Shown in pieces: positions 1 to 8,525 of a DNA stretch of 64,000 bases (position 1 is its first letter; each line of letters starts with the position of its first letter). Source of the stretch: Pseudonocardia xinjiangensis (GTDB lineage Bacteria; Actinomycetota; Actinomycetes; Mycobacteriales; Pseudonocardiaceae); the NCBI RefSeq assembly GCF_012911925.1, contig NZ_JAAXKY010000016.1, forward strand, positions 1-64,000, read 5' to 3'. Made by a program: the position numbers and the translations under genes. The notes under the pieces are model-generated. The model made no database searches. It saw nothing but the letters and a program-made list of their open reading frames with translations, and was not told the origin of the DNA.

Positions 1-225
1 GTCGGGCACCTCGCCGAGCTGTGACTCGAGTGCGGTGCGGATGTCGGAGGCGACGGCCAGGCCGGCGGCGAGCGGCAGCTCGACGATTCCGACGGGGGCG
101 CCGGCCGCGGTGACCAGCAGCCGGGCGGCGGTGAAGTGGGGGTCGACCGCGAGGTCGGCGACGGGGGAGTTGCGGTCCAGCTCACCGACCCAGGTCGGTG
201 AATGGGGAGCGATCCAGGGGGGCAA
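1..225 (-). CDS. N-terminal part of a probable glycosyltransferase (cut by window edge)
   Basis: Seventy-five codons are visible on the minus strand, from a TTG at 225 to the window edge. A GAGAGG ribosome-binding-like stretch lies six bases before this TTG, and an in-frame TAG lies directly upstream, so no earlier start is possible. Residues 12-17 read WVGELD, followed by a short beta-strand-rich segment (ARLLVTAAGAPVGIVELPL). From family knowledge this pattern opens many actinobacterial family 2 glycosyltransferases, ahead of the catalytic domain, which here lies outside the window. The coding frame is well supported by its base composition; the product name is tentative. Confidence 0.5.
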   Translation of the reverse strand, partial: MPPWIAPHSPTWVGELDRNSPVADLAVDPHFTAARLLVTAAGAPVGIVELPLAAGLAVASDIRTALESQLGEVPD

Positions 226-283
226 CTAGGGCCTCTCAAGGTCGGACTGTCGGGGGAGTGTCCGTGCGTAAGCTATGTGAAAA

Positions 284-301
284 CTCATCTAGCTTGATGA
301 G
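284..301. promoter_or_regulatory. AT-rich palindrome in divergent promoter region
   Basis: CTCATC-TAGCTT-GATGAG is a perfect 6-bp inverted repeat in an unusually AT-rich patch between two divergent genes (starts at 225 minus and 396 plus). It could be an operator or part of overlapping promoters. No specific binding family is suggested. Confidence 0.3.
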
Positions 302-395
302 AAGGATGTCCTGTTGGCGTTGATCGGTCCGGGCTGAGCGGCCGAACGCCTGTGGTGGCACTGAGAAGCGCCGAGCGGCGCCGTAGGCTGCACCC

Positions 396-1388
396 GTGGC
401 ATCGGCGACGATCGTCCCCTTCCTGCACGGAGACCGGGATGTGCTCAGCGTCCTGCTCGACCGCCGGTCCGAGGGGAGTGAGCCGGGCGCGCGCACCGAC
501 GAGCACCGGGTGGCACTGGTCATCGGTGGTGGCGGGATGCGCGGTGCCTACGTCGCCGGAATGCTGCGGGCGCTCGACAGAGCGGGTCTCGTCCCCGGCT
601 TCGACGAGGTCTACGGGGCGTCGTCCGGTGCGTTCAGCGCTGCCGCGTTCCTCACCGGGGACGCCGCGGCGTGTGCCGCCAGCTACCCGGAGGACCTCTC
701 CACCGACACGTTCATCAACATGCGCAGGCTCGGTACGCGCCGCCCGGTGGTGGCGCTCGACCACCTGATCAACGAGGTGCTCGACGGCCGCAAGCCGCTG
801 TCGTGGGACGCGCTGGGCCACACCGCCGCCGAGCTGCGCATCGTGGCCACCGACGCGAGCGACCTCACCGCGCACACCCTCACGGGGATGGAGACGGTCG
901 CCGACTGGCGGCAGGCGCTGCGGGCCAGCGCGTCGATCCCGCTGCTGTGCGGTCCGCCGGTGACCTACGGCGGCCGCCGCTGGGTGGACGGCTCGGTCGG
1001 TGAGCCGCTCGCGATGGCCAGGGCGCTGCGCGGGGGCGCCACCCACGTGCTGGTGGTTCTCTGCCGCGGCACCGACGACCTGCACCCCGACGCGGACGCG
1101 GGGCTCTCGCTCTGGGCCAGGACCCTCGACCGCCTGGTACCGGGGCTGGGCACGGTGGCGCAGGGCTCCCGCCGCTACGGCGCCGACCTCCGGCTGGTCA
1201 CCGATGCCGCGCACCCCGACCGCGGTCCCGGCCACCTGGCCGCCATCGGGCCCTCCCGGTCGGTCGGGATGGGCGCGCTGTGCGTCGACCCCGACCGGGT
1301 GGGCGAGGCGGTGCGGGTCGGCGACGAGTCGGCGGTGGCGGCGATCGAGGCGGTTGCAGCGGAACGACGGGACCTCGGAGCGCGCTGA
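396..1388 (+). CDS. patatin-like phospholipase / acyl hydrolase
   Basis: This 330-residue protein has the three patatin signatures: the glycine-rich oxyanion loop GGGGMRGAY (residues 44-52), the nucleophile elbow GASSG with Ser76, and the DG dyad motif (VDGSVG) near residue 197. Patatin-type enzymes use a Ser-Asp dyad to hydrolyse acyl esters of lipids. There is no clear signal peptide or membrane segment, so a cytoplasmic enzyme of lipid turnover is likely. The GTG at 396 gives a short N-terminal tail before the patatin fold; an in-frame ATG at 439 is an alternative. The gene ends 47 bases before cinA and may be co-transcribed with it. Natural substrate unknown. Confidence 0.85.
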   Translation: MASATIVPFLHGDRDVLSVLLDRRSEGSEPGARTDEHRVALVIGGGGMRGAYVAGMLRALDRAGLVPGFDEVYGASSGAFSAAAFLTGDAAACAASYPEDLSTDTFINMRRLGTRRPVVALDHLINEVLDGRKPLSWDALGHTAAELRIVATDASDLTAHTLTGMETVADWRQALRASASIPLLCGPPVTYGGRRWVDGSVGEPLAMARALRGGATHVLVVLCRGTDDLHPDADAGLSLWARTLDRLVPGLGTVAQGSRRYGADLRLVTDAAHPDRGPGHLAAIGPSRSVGMGALCVDPDRVGEAVRVGDESAVAAIEAVAAERRDLGAR

Positions 1389-1435
1389 ACGACTCGACCC
1401 GGCTCGATCGCCGCCCGGCGGATAACGTCGGTGGC

Positions 1436-2725
1436 ATGGAGGCAGGAGAGCGGCCGCGCGCGGCCGTCGTCGTCACGGGCAGCGAGCTGCTGACGGGATC
1501 GATCAGCGACAAGAACGGCCCGTGGGTCGCCCGTGAGCTCGGCGAGCTCGGTTTCGAGGTCGCGCACGTGCTGCTGGTGGGCGACCGGCCGGACGATCTC
1601 GCCGCCGCGCTGCGCTTCACCGTGGAAGCCGGGTGCGTGCTCGTCGTCACGAGCGGGGGCCTCGGTCCCACGGCGGACGATCTCACCGCCGAGGTGGTGG
1701 CGTCCTTCGCGGGTGTCGAACTCGTGCTCGACGAGGACATGCGCGAGCACATCGCCGGCATTCTGCGCCGCGGATGGGCGGCCCGCACCGAGTTCTCCGC
1801 GGAGGCGATCGAGGAGGCCAACCGCAAGCAGGCGATGGTGCCCCGTGGCGCGGTGGCGCTGCCCCCGGTCGGCACGGCGCCGGGGCTCGTGGTGCCGCGG
1901 CCGGGCGGCCCCCTGGTGGTGGTGCTGCCCGGACCGCCGCGCGAGCTGCAGGGGATGTGGCCCGCTGCGCTCCAGGCGCCGCCGTTCCGTGAGCTGCTCG
2001 GCGGTGTGCCGCCTGCGGAGTCGCTGGCGTTGCGGTTCTTCGGGCTGCCGGAGTCCGAGATCGCGGCGACCCTGCGCGAGTTCGACTCCGAGATCGACCT
2101 GTCCGGGGTGGAGGTCACCACCTGCCTGCGCCGCGGGGAGCTCGAGGTGGACCTGCGGCCGAAGCCCGGCGCCGCGGTCTTCGCGGGTGAGCTGCACGCC
2201 GCTCTCGCGGCCCGGCACGCGAAACACCTCGTGAGCACCGACGGCACCACCACCGACGAGCTGCTCGCCCGGGCGTTGCTGCAGCGCGGCTGGACCGTCG
2301 CGACCGGCGAGTCGTGCACCGGGGGCATGCTCGCGTCCCGGCTCGTGGACCGGCCCGGGTCCTCGGCGTACGTCGCCGGTGGTGTCGTGGCCTACTCGAA
2401 CACCGCGAAGACGCATCTGCTCGGCGTCCCGGCGGAGATGATCGAGGAGCACGGGGCGGTGTCACCCGAGGTGGCGAGGGCCCTGGCCGACGGCGCGCGG
2501 GAGCGGTTCGGGGCGGACGTCGGCGTCGGGATCACCGGGGTCGCCGGCCCCGACGGGGGCACCGAGGCCAAGCCGGTCGGCTACGTCTGTTTCTGCGTCA
2601 CCACCGGAGAGGGGCTCGTGCTGGCCCGCGACCCACGCCTGCCGGGGAGTCGTTCCGACGTGCGGGAGCGGTCCACCGACCTCGGGATGCACCTGCTGCT
2701 GAGAGCGGCGGCCCCGCGCCCGTGA
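1436..2725 (+). CDS. cinA: CinA family nicotinamide-nucleotide amidohydrolase
   Basis: This 429-residue protein has the usual CinA two-domain layout. The N-terminal molybdopterin-binding-like domain (about residues 1-170) starts with VVVTGSELLTG and contains TSGGLGPTADD. The C-terminal NMN deamidase domain (about 265-429) carries GESCTGGML and GVAGPDGGTEAKPVG. In other bacteria the C-terminal domain hydrolyses nicotinamide mononucleotide to nicotinate mononucleotide in pyridine nucleotide salvage, and the N-terminal domain has been linked to ADP-ribose hydrolysis. The ATG at 1436 was chosen because the protein then begins like family members; the frame stays open upstream but overlaps the previous gene. 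Length is normal. Confidence 0.93.
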   Translation: MEAGERPRAAVVVTGSELLTGSISDKNGPWVARELGELGFEVAHVLLVGDRPDDLAAALRFTVEAGCVLVVTSGGLGPTADDLTAEVVASFAGVELVLDEDMREHIAGILRRGWAARTEFSAEAIEEANRKQAMVPRGAVALPPVGTAPGLVVPRPGGPLVVVLPGPPRELQGMWPAALQAPPFRELLGGVPPAESLALRFFGLPESEIAATLREFDSEIDLSGVEVTTCLRRGELEVDLRPKPGAAVFAGELHAALAARHAKHLVSTDGTTTDELLARALLQRGWTVATGESCTGGMLASRLVDRPGSSAYVAGGVVAYSNTAKTHLLGVPAEMIEEHGAVSPEVARALADGARERFGADVGVGITGVAGPDGGTEAKPVGYVCFCVTTGEGLVLARDPRLPGSRSDVRERSTDLGMHLLLRAAAPRP

Positions 2726-2752
2726 CACTCCGGTGGCCCGGCCCGTGAAGGT

Positions 2753-2832
2753 CGGGTCCGGCCACCGTCGTCGGCGGCGGCCGGACCCGGAGCAGGTCAG
2801 CCGGTGCGTCAGCGCCGGGGGCAGCGCTGACG
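2753..2832. terminator. two consecutive hairpins between convergent genes
   Basis: Between the ends of cinA (2725) and the epoxide hydrolase (2862) lie two perfect inverted repeats: CGGGTCCGGCC (2753-2763) with GGCCGGACCCG (2779-2789), and CGTCAGCGC (2807-2815) with GCGCTGACG (2824-2832). Neither has a T tract, which is usual for actinobacterial hairpins. They probably stop transcription from both directions. Confidence 0.6.
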
Positions 2833-2861
2833 GACCGGGCTGACAGGTCGGGACATGCGGA

Positions 2862-3995
2862 TCAACGGACCTTGCGGAAGAACGTGCGCAGCTCGTCCAC
2901 GAAGACGTCCGGTTGTTCCAGCGACGCGAAGTGGCCACCCGTCGCGGGCTCGCTCCAGTGCCGAAGGTCGGTGTAGCGGCGCTCGATCCACTGGCGGGGC
3001 AGCCGGACCAGCTCCTGCGGGAACTGGGTGACGCCGGTGGGCACCGTCACCTCGTCCATCCGCCGCCGCTTGAAGCTCTCCCAGTACAGCCGCGCCGAGG
3101 ACGCTCCGGTCCCGGGCAGCCAGTGGAGCATCACGTTGTCCAGCAGCCGGTCCCGCGAGATGACGTTCTCCGGGTGTCCCGCGCAGTCGGTCCAGTCCCA
3201 GAACTTCTCGACGATCCACGTGCACTGCCCGGACGGGGAGTCGACCAGCCCGTAGCCCAGCGTCTGCGGCCGGGTGGACTGTTCGCTGGAGTAGCCGGTG
3301 CCCACCTTCTGGAAGGCCTTGCGTGCGGCGAGCCCCGCCTGCTCCGACGGGCTGAGCGCGGTGCCCTCCCCCTCGGGAGGGGGAGCGGCGAGCGGCATTG
3401 TCAGATGGATGCCGACGAGGTTCTCCGGGGCGCCGGTGCCGAGCGCCGAGGTGATCATCGAGCCCCAGTCGCCGCCCTGAGCGCCGTAGCGGTCGTAGCC
3501 GAGCCGGTCCATCAGCTGCGCCCACGCCGTGGCGATCCGCTCGACACCCCAGCCGGGCACGGTCGGCTTCCCGCTGAAGCCGTAGCCCGGCAGCGACGGC
3601 ACCACCACGTGGAACGCGTCGCGCGGGTCGGGCGGGTTCCGCAACGCCTCGATCACGCCGAGGAACTCCACGATCGACCCCGGCCAGCCGTGGGTGAGCA
3701 GCAGCGGCAGCGCCCCCGCATGCGGCGAGCGGGCGTGGATCAGGTGGATCTCGACGGTGTCGTCGCCACCGCCGTCGAGACCGGTGCGGAACTGCGGCAG
3801 CGCGTTGAGCTCGGCCTCGCAGCGCCGCCAGTCGTACTGGCGGCCCCAGTAGTCGCACAGCTCGCGGGCGTAGTCCAGCGGCACGCCCTGCGTCCAGCCC
3901 TCGGCGGTGGCGGCCTCGGGCCAGCGGGTGCGGGCGAGGCGGTCCCGCAGGTCGTCCAGGTCGGTTTCCGGGATCTTGATCTGGAACTCGCGCAT
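2862..3995 (-). CDS. epoxide hydrolase, EHN-domain family
   Basis: This 377-residue alpha/beta hydrolase starts with the epoxide-hydrolase N-terminal lid region (RDRLARTRWPEA near residues 17-28). The oxyanion motif HGWPGS is at 102-107 and the nucleophile Asp176 lies in GGDWG; a C-terminal GGHFASLEQPD supplies the probable catalytic His. Such enzymes open epoxides to diols through an alkyl-enzyme ester. The ATG at 3995 lies one base after the stop of the upstream SDR gene (TGA-C-ATG), so the two are surely co-transcribed; a GTG at 4013 would overlap that gene and is less likely. With the amidase and SDR it forms a three-gene catabolic operon. Confidence 0.9.
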   Translation of the reverse strand: MREFQIKIPETDLDDLRDRLARTRWPEAATAEGWTQGVPLDYARELCDYWGRQYDWRRCEAELNALPQFRTGLDGGGDDTVEIHLIHARSPHAGALPLLLTHGWPGSIVEFLGVIEALRNPPDPRDAFHVVVPSLPGYGFSGKPTVPGWGVERIATAWAQLMDRLGYDRYGAQGGDWGSMITSALGTGAPENLVGIHLTMPLAAPPPEGEGTALSPSEQAGLAARKAFQKVGTGYSSEQSTRPQTLGYGLVDSPSGQCTWIVEKFWDWTDCAGHPENVISRDRLLDNVMLHWLPGTGASSARLYWESFKRRRMDEVTVPTGVTQFPQELVRLPRQWIERRYTDLRHWSEPATGGHFASLEQPDVFVDELRTFFRKVR

Positions 3996-3996
3996 G

Positions 3997-4755
3997 TCAG
4001 AGCTGTACCCCACGGGTCAGTGCGCCATCGATGACGAGGTGGCTGCCGGTGATGAAGCTGGCCCGCGGGCTCGCGAGCATGACCACGCCGTACGCGATCT
4101 CCTCCGGTCTCGCCATCCGGCCGGTGGGGTTGAGCCCCAGCGCGTAGGAGTAGAAGTCCGGGTCGTCCCGCTCGATGCTCTGCCAGACGCCGCCGTCGAA
4201 GTAGGTGTTGCCGGGCGTCACGGAGTTGGCCCGGACCTTCCCGGCGAGCTGGTGGGCCAGCCCTGACGTGTAGTGCACGAGCGCCGCCTTCATCACGCCG
4301 TAGGCGCCCAGCGCGAAGTCGATCTCCCGTCCGGACACGCTCGCCACCGCGATGACCGACCCGACGCCGCTGGCCTCGAGGTGCGGGAGCGCCGCGTCCA
4401 CCATGCGGACGGTGTGCATGAGGTCGACCTCGAAGCTGGGCTTCCAGTGCTCGGGGCCGGGACCGATCGCCAGCGCGCTCACGTTGGCGACGACGACGTC
4501 GATGCCCCCGTAGTGCTCCGCCGACGCCGCCACCCACGCGGTGAGCGCCTCGGCGTCGGCGACGTCCACGGCGGTGCCGGTGACATCATGGCCCGCTCCG
4601 CGCAGCTCCTCCTCGACCGCGGCGACGTCGGTGGCCGTGCGTGCGCAGAAGGCGACCTTGACGCCCTCGGCAGCCAGACCCTCGACGATGGCGCGACCGA
4701 TGCCCTTCGTGCCGCCGGTGACCAGTGCGGTCCGGCCGGTGAGCTGCAGATCCAT
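3997..4755 (-). CDS. SDR family NAD(P)-dependent oxidoreductase
   Basis: This is a 252-residue classical short-chain dehydrogenase. The cofactor loop TGGTKGIG is at residues 13-20, and the active site is Tyr152-x3-Lys156 (AYGVMKAAL) with a Ser at 139 or 141. The C-terminus (ITGSHLVIDGALTRG) is the typical SDR ending. It probably oxidises or reduces a hydroxyl/carbonyl group. Its position between an amidase and an epoxide hydrolase suggests it handles an intermediate of the same pathway. It lies 12 bases after the amidase gene and one base before the epoxide hydrolase. The substrate cannot be told from sequence. Confidence 0.9.
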   Translation of the reverse strand: MDLQLTGRTALVTGGTKGIGRAIVEGLAAEGVKVAFCARTATDVAAVEEELRGAGHDVTGTAVDVADAEALTAWVAASAEHYGGIDVVVANVSALAIGPGPEHWKPSFEVDLMHTVRMVDAALPHLEASGVGSVIAVASVSGREIDFALGAYGVMKAALVHYTSGLAHQLAGKVRANSVTPGNTYFDGGVWQSIERDDPDFYSYALGLNPTGRMARPEEIAYGVVMLASPRASFITGSHLVIDGALTRGVQL

Positions 4756-4767
4756 GGAAGTCCTTCG

Positions 4768-5787
4768 CTAGAGAGCGCGGGCCTGCTCGCGCAGGTGACG
4801 GTGCATCCCACCGTAGGCATCGGCAGCGGGCAGCAGCGCCTTCTCGATCTTGGTGACCGCGCTGTAGTTGGTGTCGCAGACGTTGGCCAACGGCGACCGG
4901 CTGATCTGGGTGAGCAGCTGGTAGGCGTCGAGCGGGTCGAGCCCGTACAGCTCACCGAGCCACCCGACCATCCCGACCTGGCTGGCTCGCCAGGCGTCCT
5001 CCAGCGGGCGGGACGAGCCGACGACGGCGTAGTGGTCATCGTGCTCCAGCCGGGGCCACGCCGGTGCCCCACCCTTGATCAGCTCGACGATCACCGTGAC
5101 GTTCATGGCGCCCTCGACCGCGGTGCCGCAGCTCTCGCCCTCCCCCTGGCGGTAGTGGCCGTCTCCGAGGGAGAACAGGGCGCCCTCGACGTTCACCCCG
5201 AGGAAGCAGGTGGTGCCTGCCCGCATCTCGGGGGTGTCCATGTTGCCGCCGAACGTGTCGGGCACCAGGCTCGAACGGACCTCCCGCCCGGGCGGAGCCA
5301 CTCCGACGGTGCCGAGCATCGGGGCCAGCGGCAGCTCGATCTCCAGCTGTGAGCGCTGGGCCTCGAAGAGCACGGTGCCGCGGGCGCGGTCGAGCTGGTA
5401 GATCCAGGTCTGCTCGGGGAGCGGGTCGTTCAGCAGCGCGGTGCGGTCGGTGCCGGTGAGCGCGCCGAAGAACGGGATGGTGGTCGAGGCCCCCCAGTCG
5501 CGGGCCGGGGTGAGGTCGACGATGTGCACGGCGAGCGTGTCGCCCGGCTCGGCGCCCTCGACGTGGAACGGCCCGGTCTGCGGGTTCACCTGGGTCATGT
5601 CCAGCACCTGCGACGGCTTGTCGGAGGTGCGCTGCAGCCGGCCGGAGAAGGCGTCCTCCGTCCACAGCCGCAGGAGGGTGCCGGGCTTGATCCGGTGGGT
5701 CGGGGCGACCCCGCCGAACGTCCACGCGTACTGCTCGGGCTCGGGGCGGAACTCGACGACGTCCACGAGGGGTGATCGTCGTGTCAA
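4768..5787 (-). CDS. acetamidase/formamidase family protein
   Basis: This protein of about 339 residues fits the acetamidase/formamidase (FmdA/AmdA) family. It has an N-terminal beta-rich part with FSGRLQRTSDKPSQVL, a central GPFHVEGAEPGDTLAVHI, and the acidic/histidine-rich FGGNMDTPEM and LGDGHYRQGEGE stretches typical of these amidohydrolases. Family members hydrolyse short amides to ammonia and an acid. It is the first gene of an operon with an SDR and an epoxide hydrolase. The start is uncertain: a TTG at 5787 or a GTG at 5766, neither with a good ribosome binding site. Confidence 0.85.
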   Translation of the reverse strand: MTRRSPLVDVVEFRPEPEQYAWTFGGVAPTHRIKPGTLLRLWTEDAFSGRLQRTSDKPSQVLDMTQVNPQTGPFHVEGAEPGDTLAVHIVDLTPARDWGASTTIPFFGALTGTDRTALLNDPLPEQTWIYQLDRARGTVLFEAQRSQLEIELPLAPMLGTVGVAPPGREVRSSLVPDTFGGNMDTPEMRAGTTCFLGVNVEGALFSLGDGHYRQGEGESCGTAVEGAMNVTVIVELIKGGAPAWPRLEHDDHYAVVGSSRPLEDAWRASQVGMVGWLGELYGLDPLDAYQLLTQISRSPLANVCDTNYSAVTKIEKALLPAADAYGGMHRHLREQARAL

Positions 5788-6083
5788 TGGCCACTGACGC
5801 GCAAGCCCCCACGAGGTAAAGGAGCGCCCGGCACGGGCGGTGCGACCCCGGAGGGTCCACGCGTCTGCGTAGGTGATCGTCCCGGGGCGGGCAGGACGGC
5901 GTGCATCGTGGAGGCCGCCAGCCCGACCAGTGGGCCGACTCGGGCCGGGCCGAGTTGGCGCTCCACCCGCAAAGCCACGATCTGCCGCGCCGCCGTGGAC
6001 GGGGTGCGGTGGGAGATGTGGCGTCCGTCGCCCGGAGCGGTCGGTGAGTCCGGCAGGCCACCGCCACGAGCGCTGAATGGCGG
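5788..6083. other. intergenic stretch without recognised gene
   Basis: About 300 bases lie between the divergent amidase gene and the promoter of the HNH gene. No convincing coding frame, RNA gene or strong hairpin was seen. It presumably holds the amidase promoter. Confidence 0.4.
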
Positions 6084-6108
6084 TTGACCTGCGACGACGA
6101 ACATCGAT

Positions 6109-6137
6109 TCGAACATGTGTTCGAGTATGATGGAGGG
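6109..6137 (+). promoter_or_regulatory. LexA (SOS) box and leaderless promoter of the HNH gene
   Basis: TCGAACATGTGTTCGA at 6109-6124 matches the Gram-positive/actinobacterial SOS box CGAAC-RNRY-GTTCG exactly at 6110-6123. Two bases further on, TATGAT (6126-6131) is a good -10 element, placing the transcription start at or next to the GTG at 6138. The transcript would be leaderless. LexA bound here would cover the spacer region just upstream of the -10. Confidence 0.75.
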
Positions 6138-7415
6138 GTGTCGGACAGCCCGCTCACCACCGCGCATCCCCTCCTGGTCGAGGCGATCGACGCGCTGTCC
6201 GCGGCCGCCGAGACCGGCGCCACCGATGATGAGCTGCTCTCCGTGCTCACCCTGTGCGAGGGCACCAGCAGGCGGCTGGACCGGGTCGTCGTGGCCACCG
6301 TGGCCACGTTGGAGCGGCGTGGGACTTTCGCCGAGCGGGGCTACAAGTCGACCCCGGCGGCGTTGGGGGATCTGCTCGGGTGGGAGCGGTTCGAGGCCCG
6401 CACCCGGGTGGTCGCCGCCGAGCAGGTGTGCCCGCGGGTGAGCCTCGACGGCACTGCGCTGCCCGCCAAGCTGCCTGCCACCGCCGACGTGTTCGCCGCC
6501 GGGCACACCGGCCTCCGCCACGTCGCAGTGATCGCCCGGGTGTTGGCGAGCCCGGCCGCGGAGCGGCTCGCGCCCGAGGTGTGGGCGGGTGCGGAAGCCC
6601 AGCTCGCCGAGAAAGCCGCGGTCTATACGCCGTCGGAGCTGCAGGCCTGGGGTATCGCGCTGGTCGAGGCCCTCGACGAGGACGGCGCCGAGCCTGATGA
6701 CCGTCCACCCGCCCCGGTCAACGAGTTGCACGTGCTCCGTCACCGCGGGAAGCCCGGCGGCACGCTGAAGGGCCGGTTCGACGACGCGGCCATGTTCGAC
6801 GCCATCGCCACCGTGATCGACGCCCACGCCCGGCCGGTCACCGCCGAGGAGCAGCGCAGCCTCGCGCAACGCCAGGCCGACGCGCTGGCCGATGTGTGTG
6901 GGTATGTGCTCGACCATGGTGATGTGCCCGAATGCGGTGGGCGCCGTCCGCACCTGAACGTGTTGATCCGGCTGGAGGATCTGGAGAACCGGGCCCGCGC
7001 GGCGTGCTTGGACTTCGGTGGCACGTTGTCGCCGGAGTCGCTGCGGATGCTGGCCTGCGACGCCAGGGTCGTGCCGGTGGTGTTGAACGGGAAGGGTCAG
7101 CCGCTCGACGTCGGGCGGGTCACCCGCACCATCCCCGACGGCCTGCGCCGCGCGATCGCCGCCCGCGACCGCGGCTGCGCCGGGTGCGGGCGGCCACCGT
7201 CGTGGTGCGAGGTCCACCACATCACAGCCTGGCAAGACGGCGGCGACACCGCCCTGCACAACTGCGTGATGCTCTGCCGGGCGTGCCACCGCCTGCAGCA
7301 CCACTCCGAATGGGAAGTCCGTATCCGCGACGGGTTGCCCGAGTTGATCCCCCCGGCCTGGATTGATCCGGAGCGAAGACCCCGCCGACAACCACTTCTG
7401 CACCTCGCCGCGTAA
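6138..7415 (+). CDS. DUF222 / 13E12-type HNH endonuclease-like protein
   Basis: This 425-residue protein has a long N-terminal DUF222 region (about residues 10-320). A C-terminal HNH nuclease domain carries CAGCGRPPSW, VHHITAWQDGG, the central HNC and LCRACHRLQHH, i.e. the zinc-binding CxxC pairs plus the HH/N/H catalytic pattern. This is the REP13E12 family that is multi-copy in mycobacteria and related actinomycetes. Some M. tuberculosis members are SOS-induced. The GTG at 6138 is preferred over an in-frame TTG at 6084, because the SOS box and -10 element lie between them and position a start at 6138. Its biological role is unknown; DNA cleavage or mobility is inferred only from the HNH fold. 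Confidence 0.88.
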   Translation: MSDSPLTTAHPLLVEAIDALSAAAETGATDDELLSVLTLCEGTSRRLDRVVVATVATLERRGTFAERGYKSTPAALGDLLGWERFEARTRVVAAEQVCPRVSLDGTALPAKLPATADVFAAGHTGLRHVAVIARVLASPAAERLAPEVWAGAEAQLAEKAAVYTPSELQAWGIALVEALDEDGAEPDDRPPAPVNELHVLRHRGKPGGTLKGRFDDAAMFDAIATVIDAHARPVTAEEQRSLAQRQADALADVCGYVLDHGDVPECGGRRPHLNVLIRLEDLENRARAACLDFGGTLSPESLRMLACDARVVPVVLNGKGQPLDVGRVTRTIPDGLRRAIAARDRGCAGCGRPPSWCEVHHITAWQDGGDTALHNCVMLCRACHRLQHHSEWEVRIRDGLPELIPPAWIDPERRPRRQPLLHLAA

Positions 7416-7721
7416 GGGGTCGAACAGATGGACGCGGCCGGCAGAGCCTCTGTGATCACTGCGACCCAGCCTGGCCGAACCGTGCTGGCACCGATTCGCG
7501 GCCGTGCTGCCCGGCGGCCGGCGTGTATCACCGATCCAGGCCGTTGGCAGGGCGGTGAACGCTCGTCCAGGACGGCGGGAAGACGCACCAGGGTTGGGCC
7601 GAGACGGCTGCCAAGGCTCGTCTGGCCATCGCGCTGACGAAGCATCCCGAGCCGGGGTGTGGTCGAGTGAGGCAGCGTGATCGCTGCCACGAGGCACGGT
7701 CAGGCGGGCGAGCAGTGCCGC
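7416..7721. other. intergenic stretch without recognised gene
   Basis: About 300 bases separate the end of the HNH gene from the end of the convergent IclR gene. One frame near 7540-7640 could be read as a short peptide, but no start, ribosome binding site or family was recognised. It may be a degraded remnant, which is common next to 13E12 elements. Confidence 0.3.
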
Positions 7722-8462
7722 TCAGTCCGGGCAGCCGAGCACCCGTGAGATGCCCCGCGCCGCGGTCAGGACGACGGGTACGTAGGCCCTGGCATCGGCC
7801 GACCCCGCCGGCACCACGACCGACAGTGCCGCGACCACGTCGCCGTCCGGTCCGCGCACCGGAGCCGCGACCGAGAGCGAGACCAGCTCGATCTGCCCTT
7901 CGCTCACGGCCACCCCGGTGCGGCGCACCTCGGCCAGTGCCCTGCGCAGCTCGTCGGGGTGGCAGATCGTTTTCGAGGTGTAGCGCTTGAGGGGCGAGGC
8001 GAGAACCTGCTCCTGCAGTTCGGGCGTGGCGAAGGCGAGCAGGACGAGCCCGACGCCCGTGGCGTGCAGCGGCAGCCGGCCTCCGACGCGCGTGAACACG
8101 TGCACGGCGCCGCGTCCCGACAGCCGTTCCAGGTACACCACCTCGTTGCCGTCGAGCACCGCGAGCTGCACGTTCTGCTTGGTGACCGCGTACAGGTCCT
8201 CGAGGAACGGCATGGCCGACTCGCGCAGGCCCAGGCCGCGCGGGGCCAGCGCGCCGACCTCCCAGAGCCGCAGCCCGATGCGGTAGCGGCCGTCGGCGGC
8301 ACGTTCCAGCGCACCCCACTCCGTGAGCTCGCCGACGATGCGGTGGGCGGTGGTCAGCGGGAGCTCGGCCCGCCTGCCGATCTCGGTGAGCATGAGCTCG
8401 GGCCGCTCCGCGCTGAATGCCGCGAGCACCCGCAGAACCCTGGCGGTGACTGATTGGCCCAT
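7722..8462 (-). CDS. IclR family transcriptional regulator (probable PobR/PcaR type)
   Basis: This 246-residue IclR protein has an N-terminal winged helix (residues about 1-65; MLTEIGRRAELPLTTAHRIVGEL) and a C-terminal effector-binding domain (VYLERLSGRGAVHVFTRVGGRLPLHATGVG). The ATG at 8462 opens a normal-length protein; a longer frame upstream would translate the promoter repeat. IclR proteins of the Pob/Pca group sense 4-hydroxybenzoate, protocatechuate or beta-ketoadipate. The same 41-bp sequence that covers this gene's start also lies upstream of pobA, which strongly suggests that it controls both itself and pobA-pcaHG. Confidence 0.88.
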   Translation of the reverse strand: MGQSVTARVLRVLAAFSAERPELMLTEIGRRAELPLTTAHRIVGELTEWGALERAADGRYRIGLRLWEVGALAPRGLGLRESAMPFLEDLYAVTKQNVQLAVLDGNEVVYLERLSGRGAVHVFTRVGGRLPLHATGVGLVLLAFATPELQEQVLASPLKRYTSKTICHPDELRRALAEVRRTGVAVSEGQIELVSLSVAAPVRGPDGDVVAALSVVVPAGSADARAYVPVVLTAARGISRVLGCPD

Positions 8463-8500
8463 CAGGACCAGTGTGCCTCGGCCTTCCACTGGCCGGAAGC
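8460..8500 (+). repeat. 41-bp direct repeat, copy 1 (IclR start/operator region)
   Basis: These 41 bases are identical to 10949-10989, in the same orientation. The repeat includes the complement of the IclR start codon and an internal inverted repeat CTTCC-ACTGGCC-GGAAG (8483-8499). Weaker similarity continues for roughly 15-20 bases past the right end. It is probably the operator and promoter of the IclR gene. Confidence 0.85.
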
Positions 8501-8525
8501 CGAGTCCGGCCGAGCGCGGCCGGGC

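Noticed and set aside
5784..7697. Long minus-strand frame covering the HNH gene
   Set aside because: The plus strand carries a full DUF222-HNH protein with SOS box and promoter; the opposite frame shows no domain.
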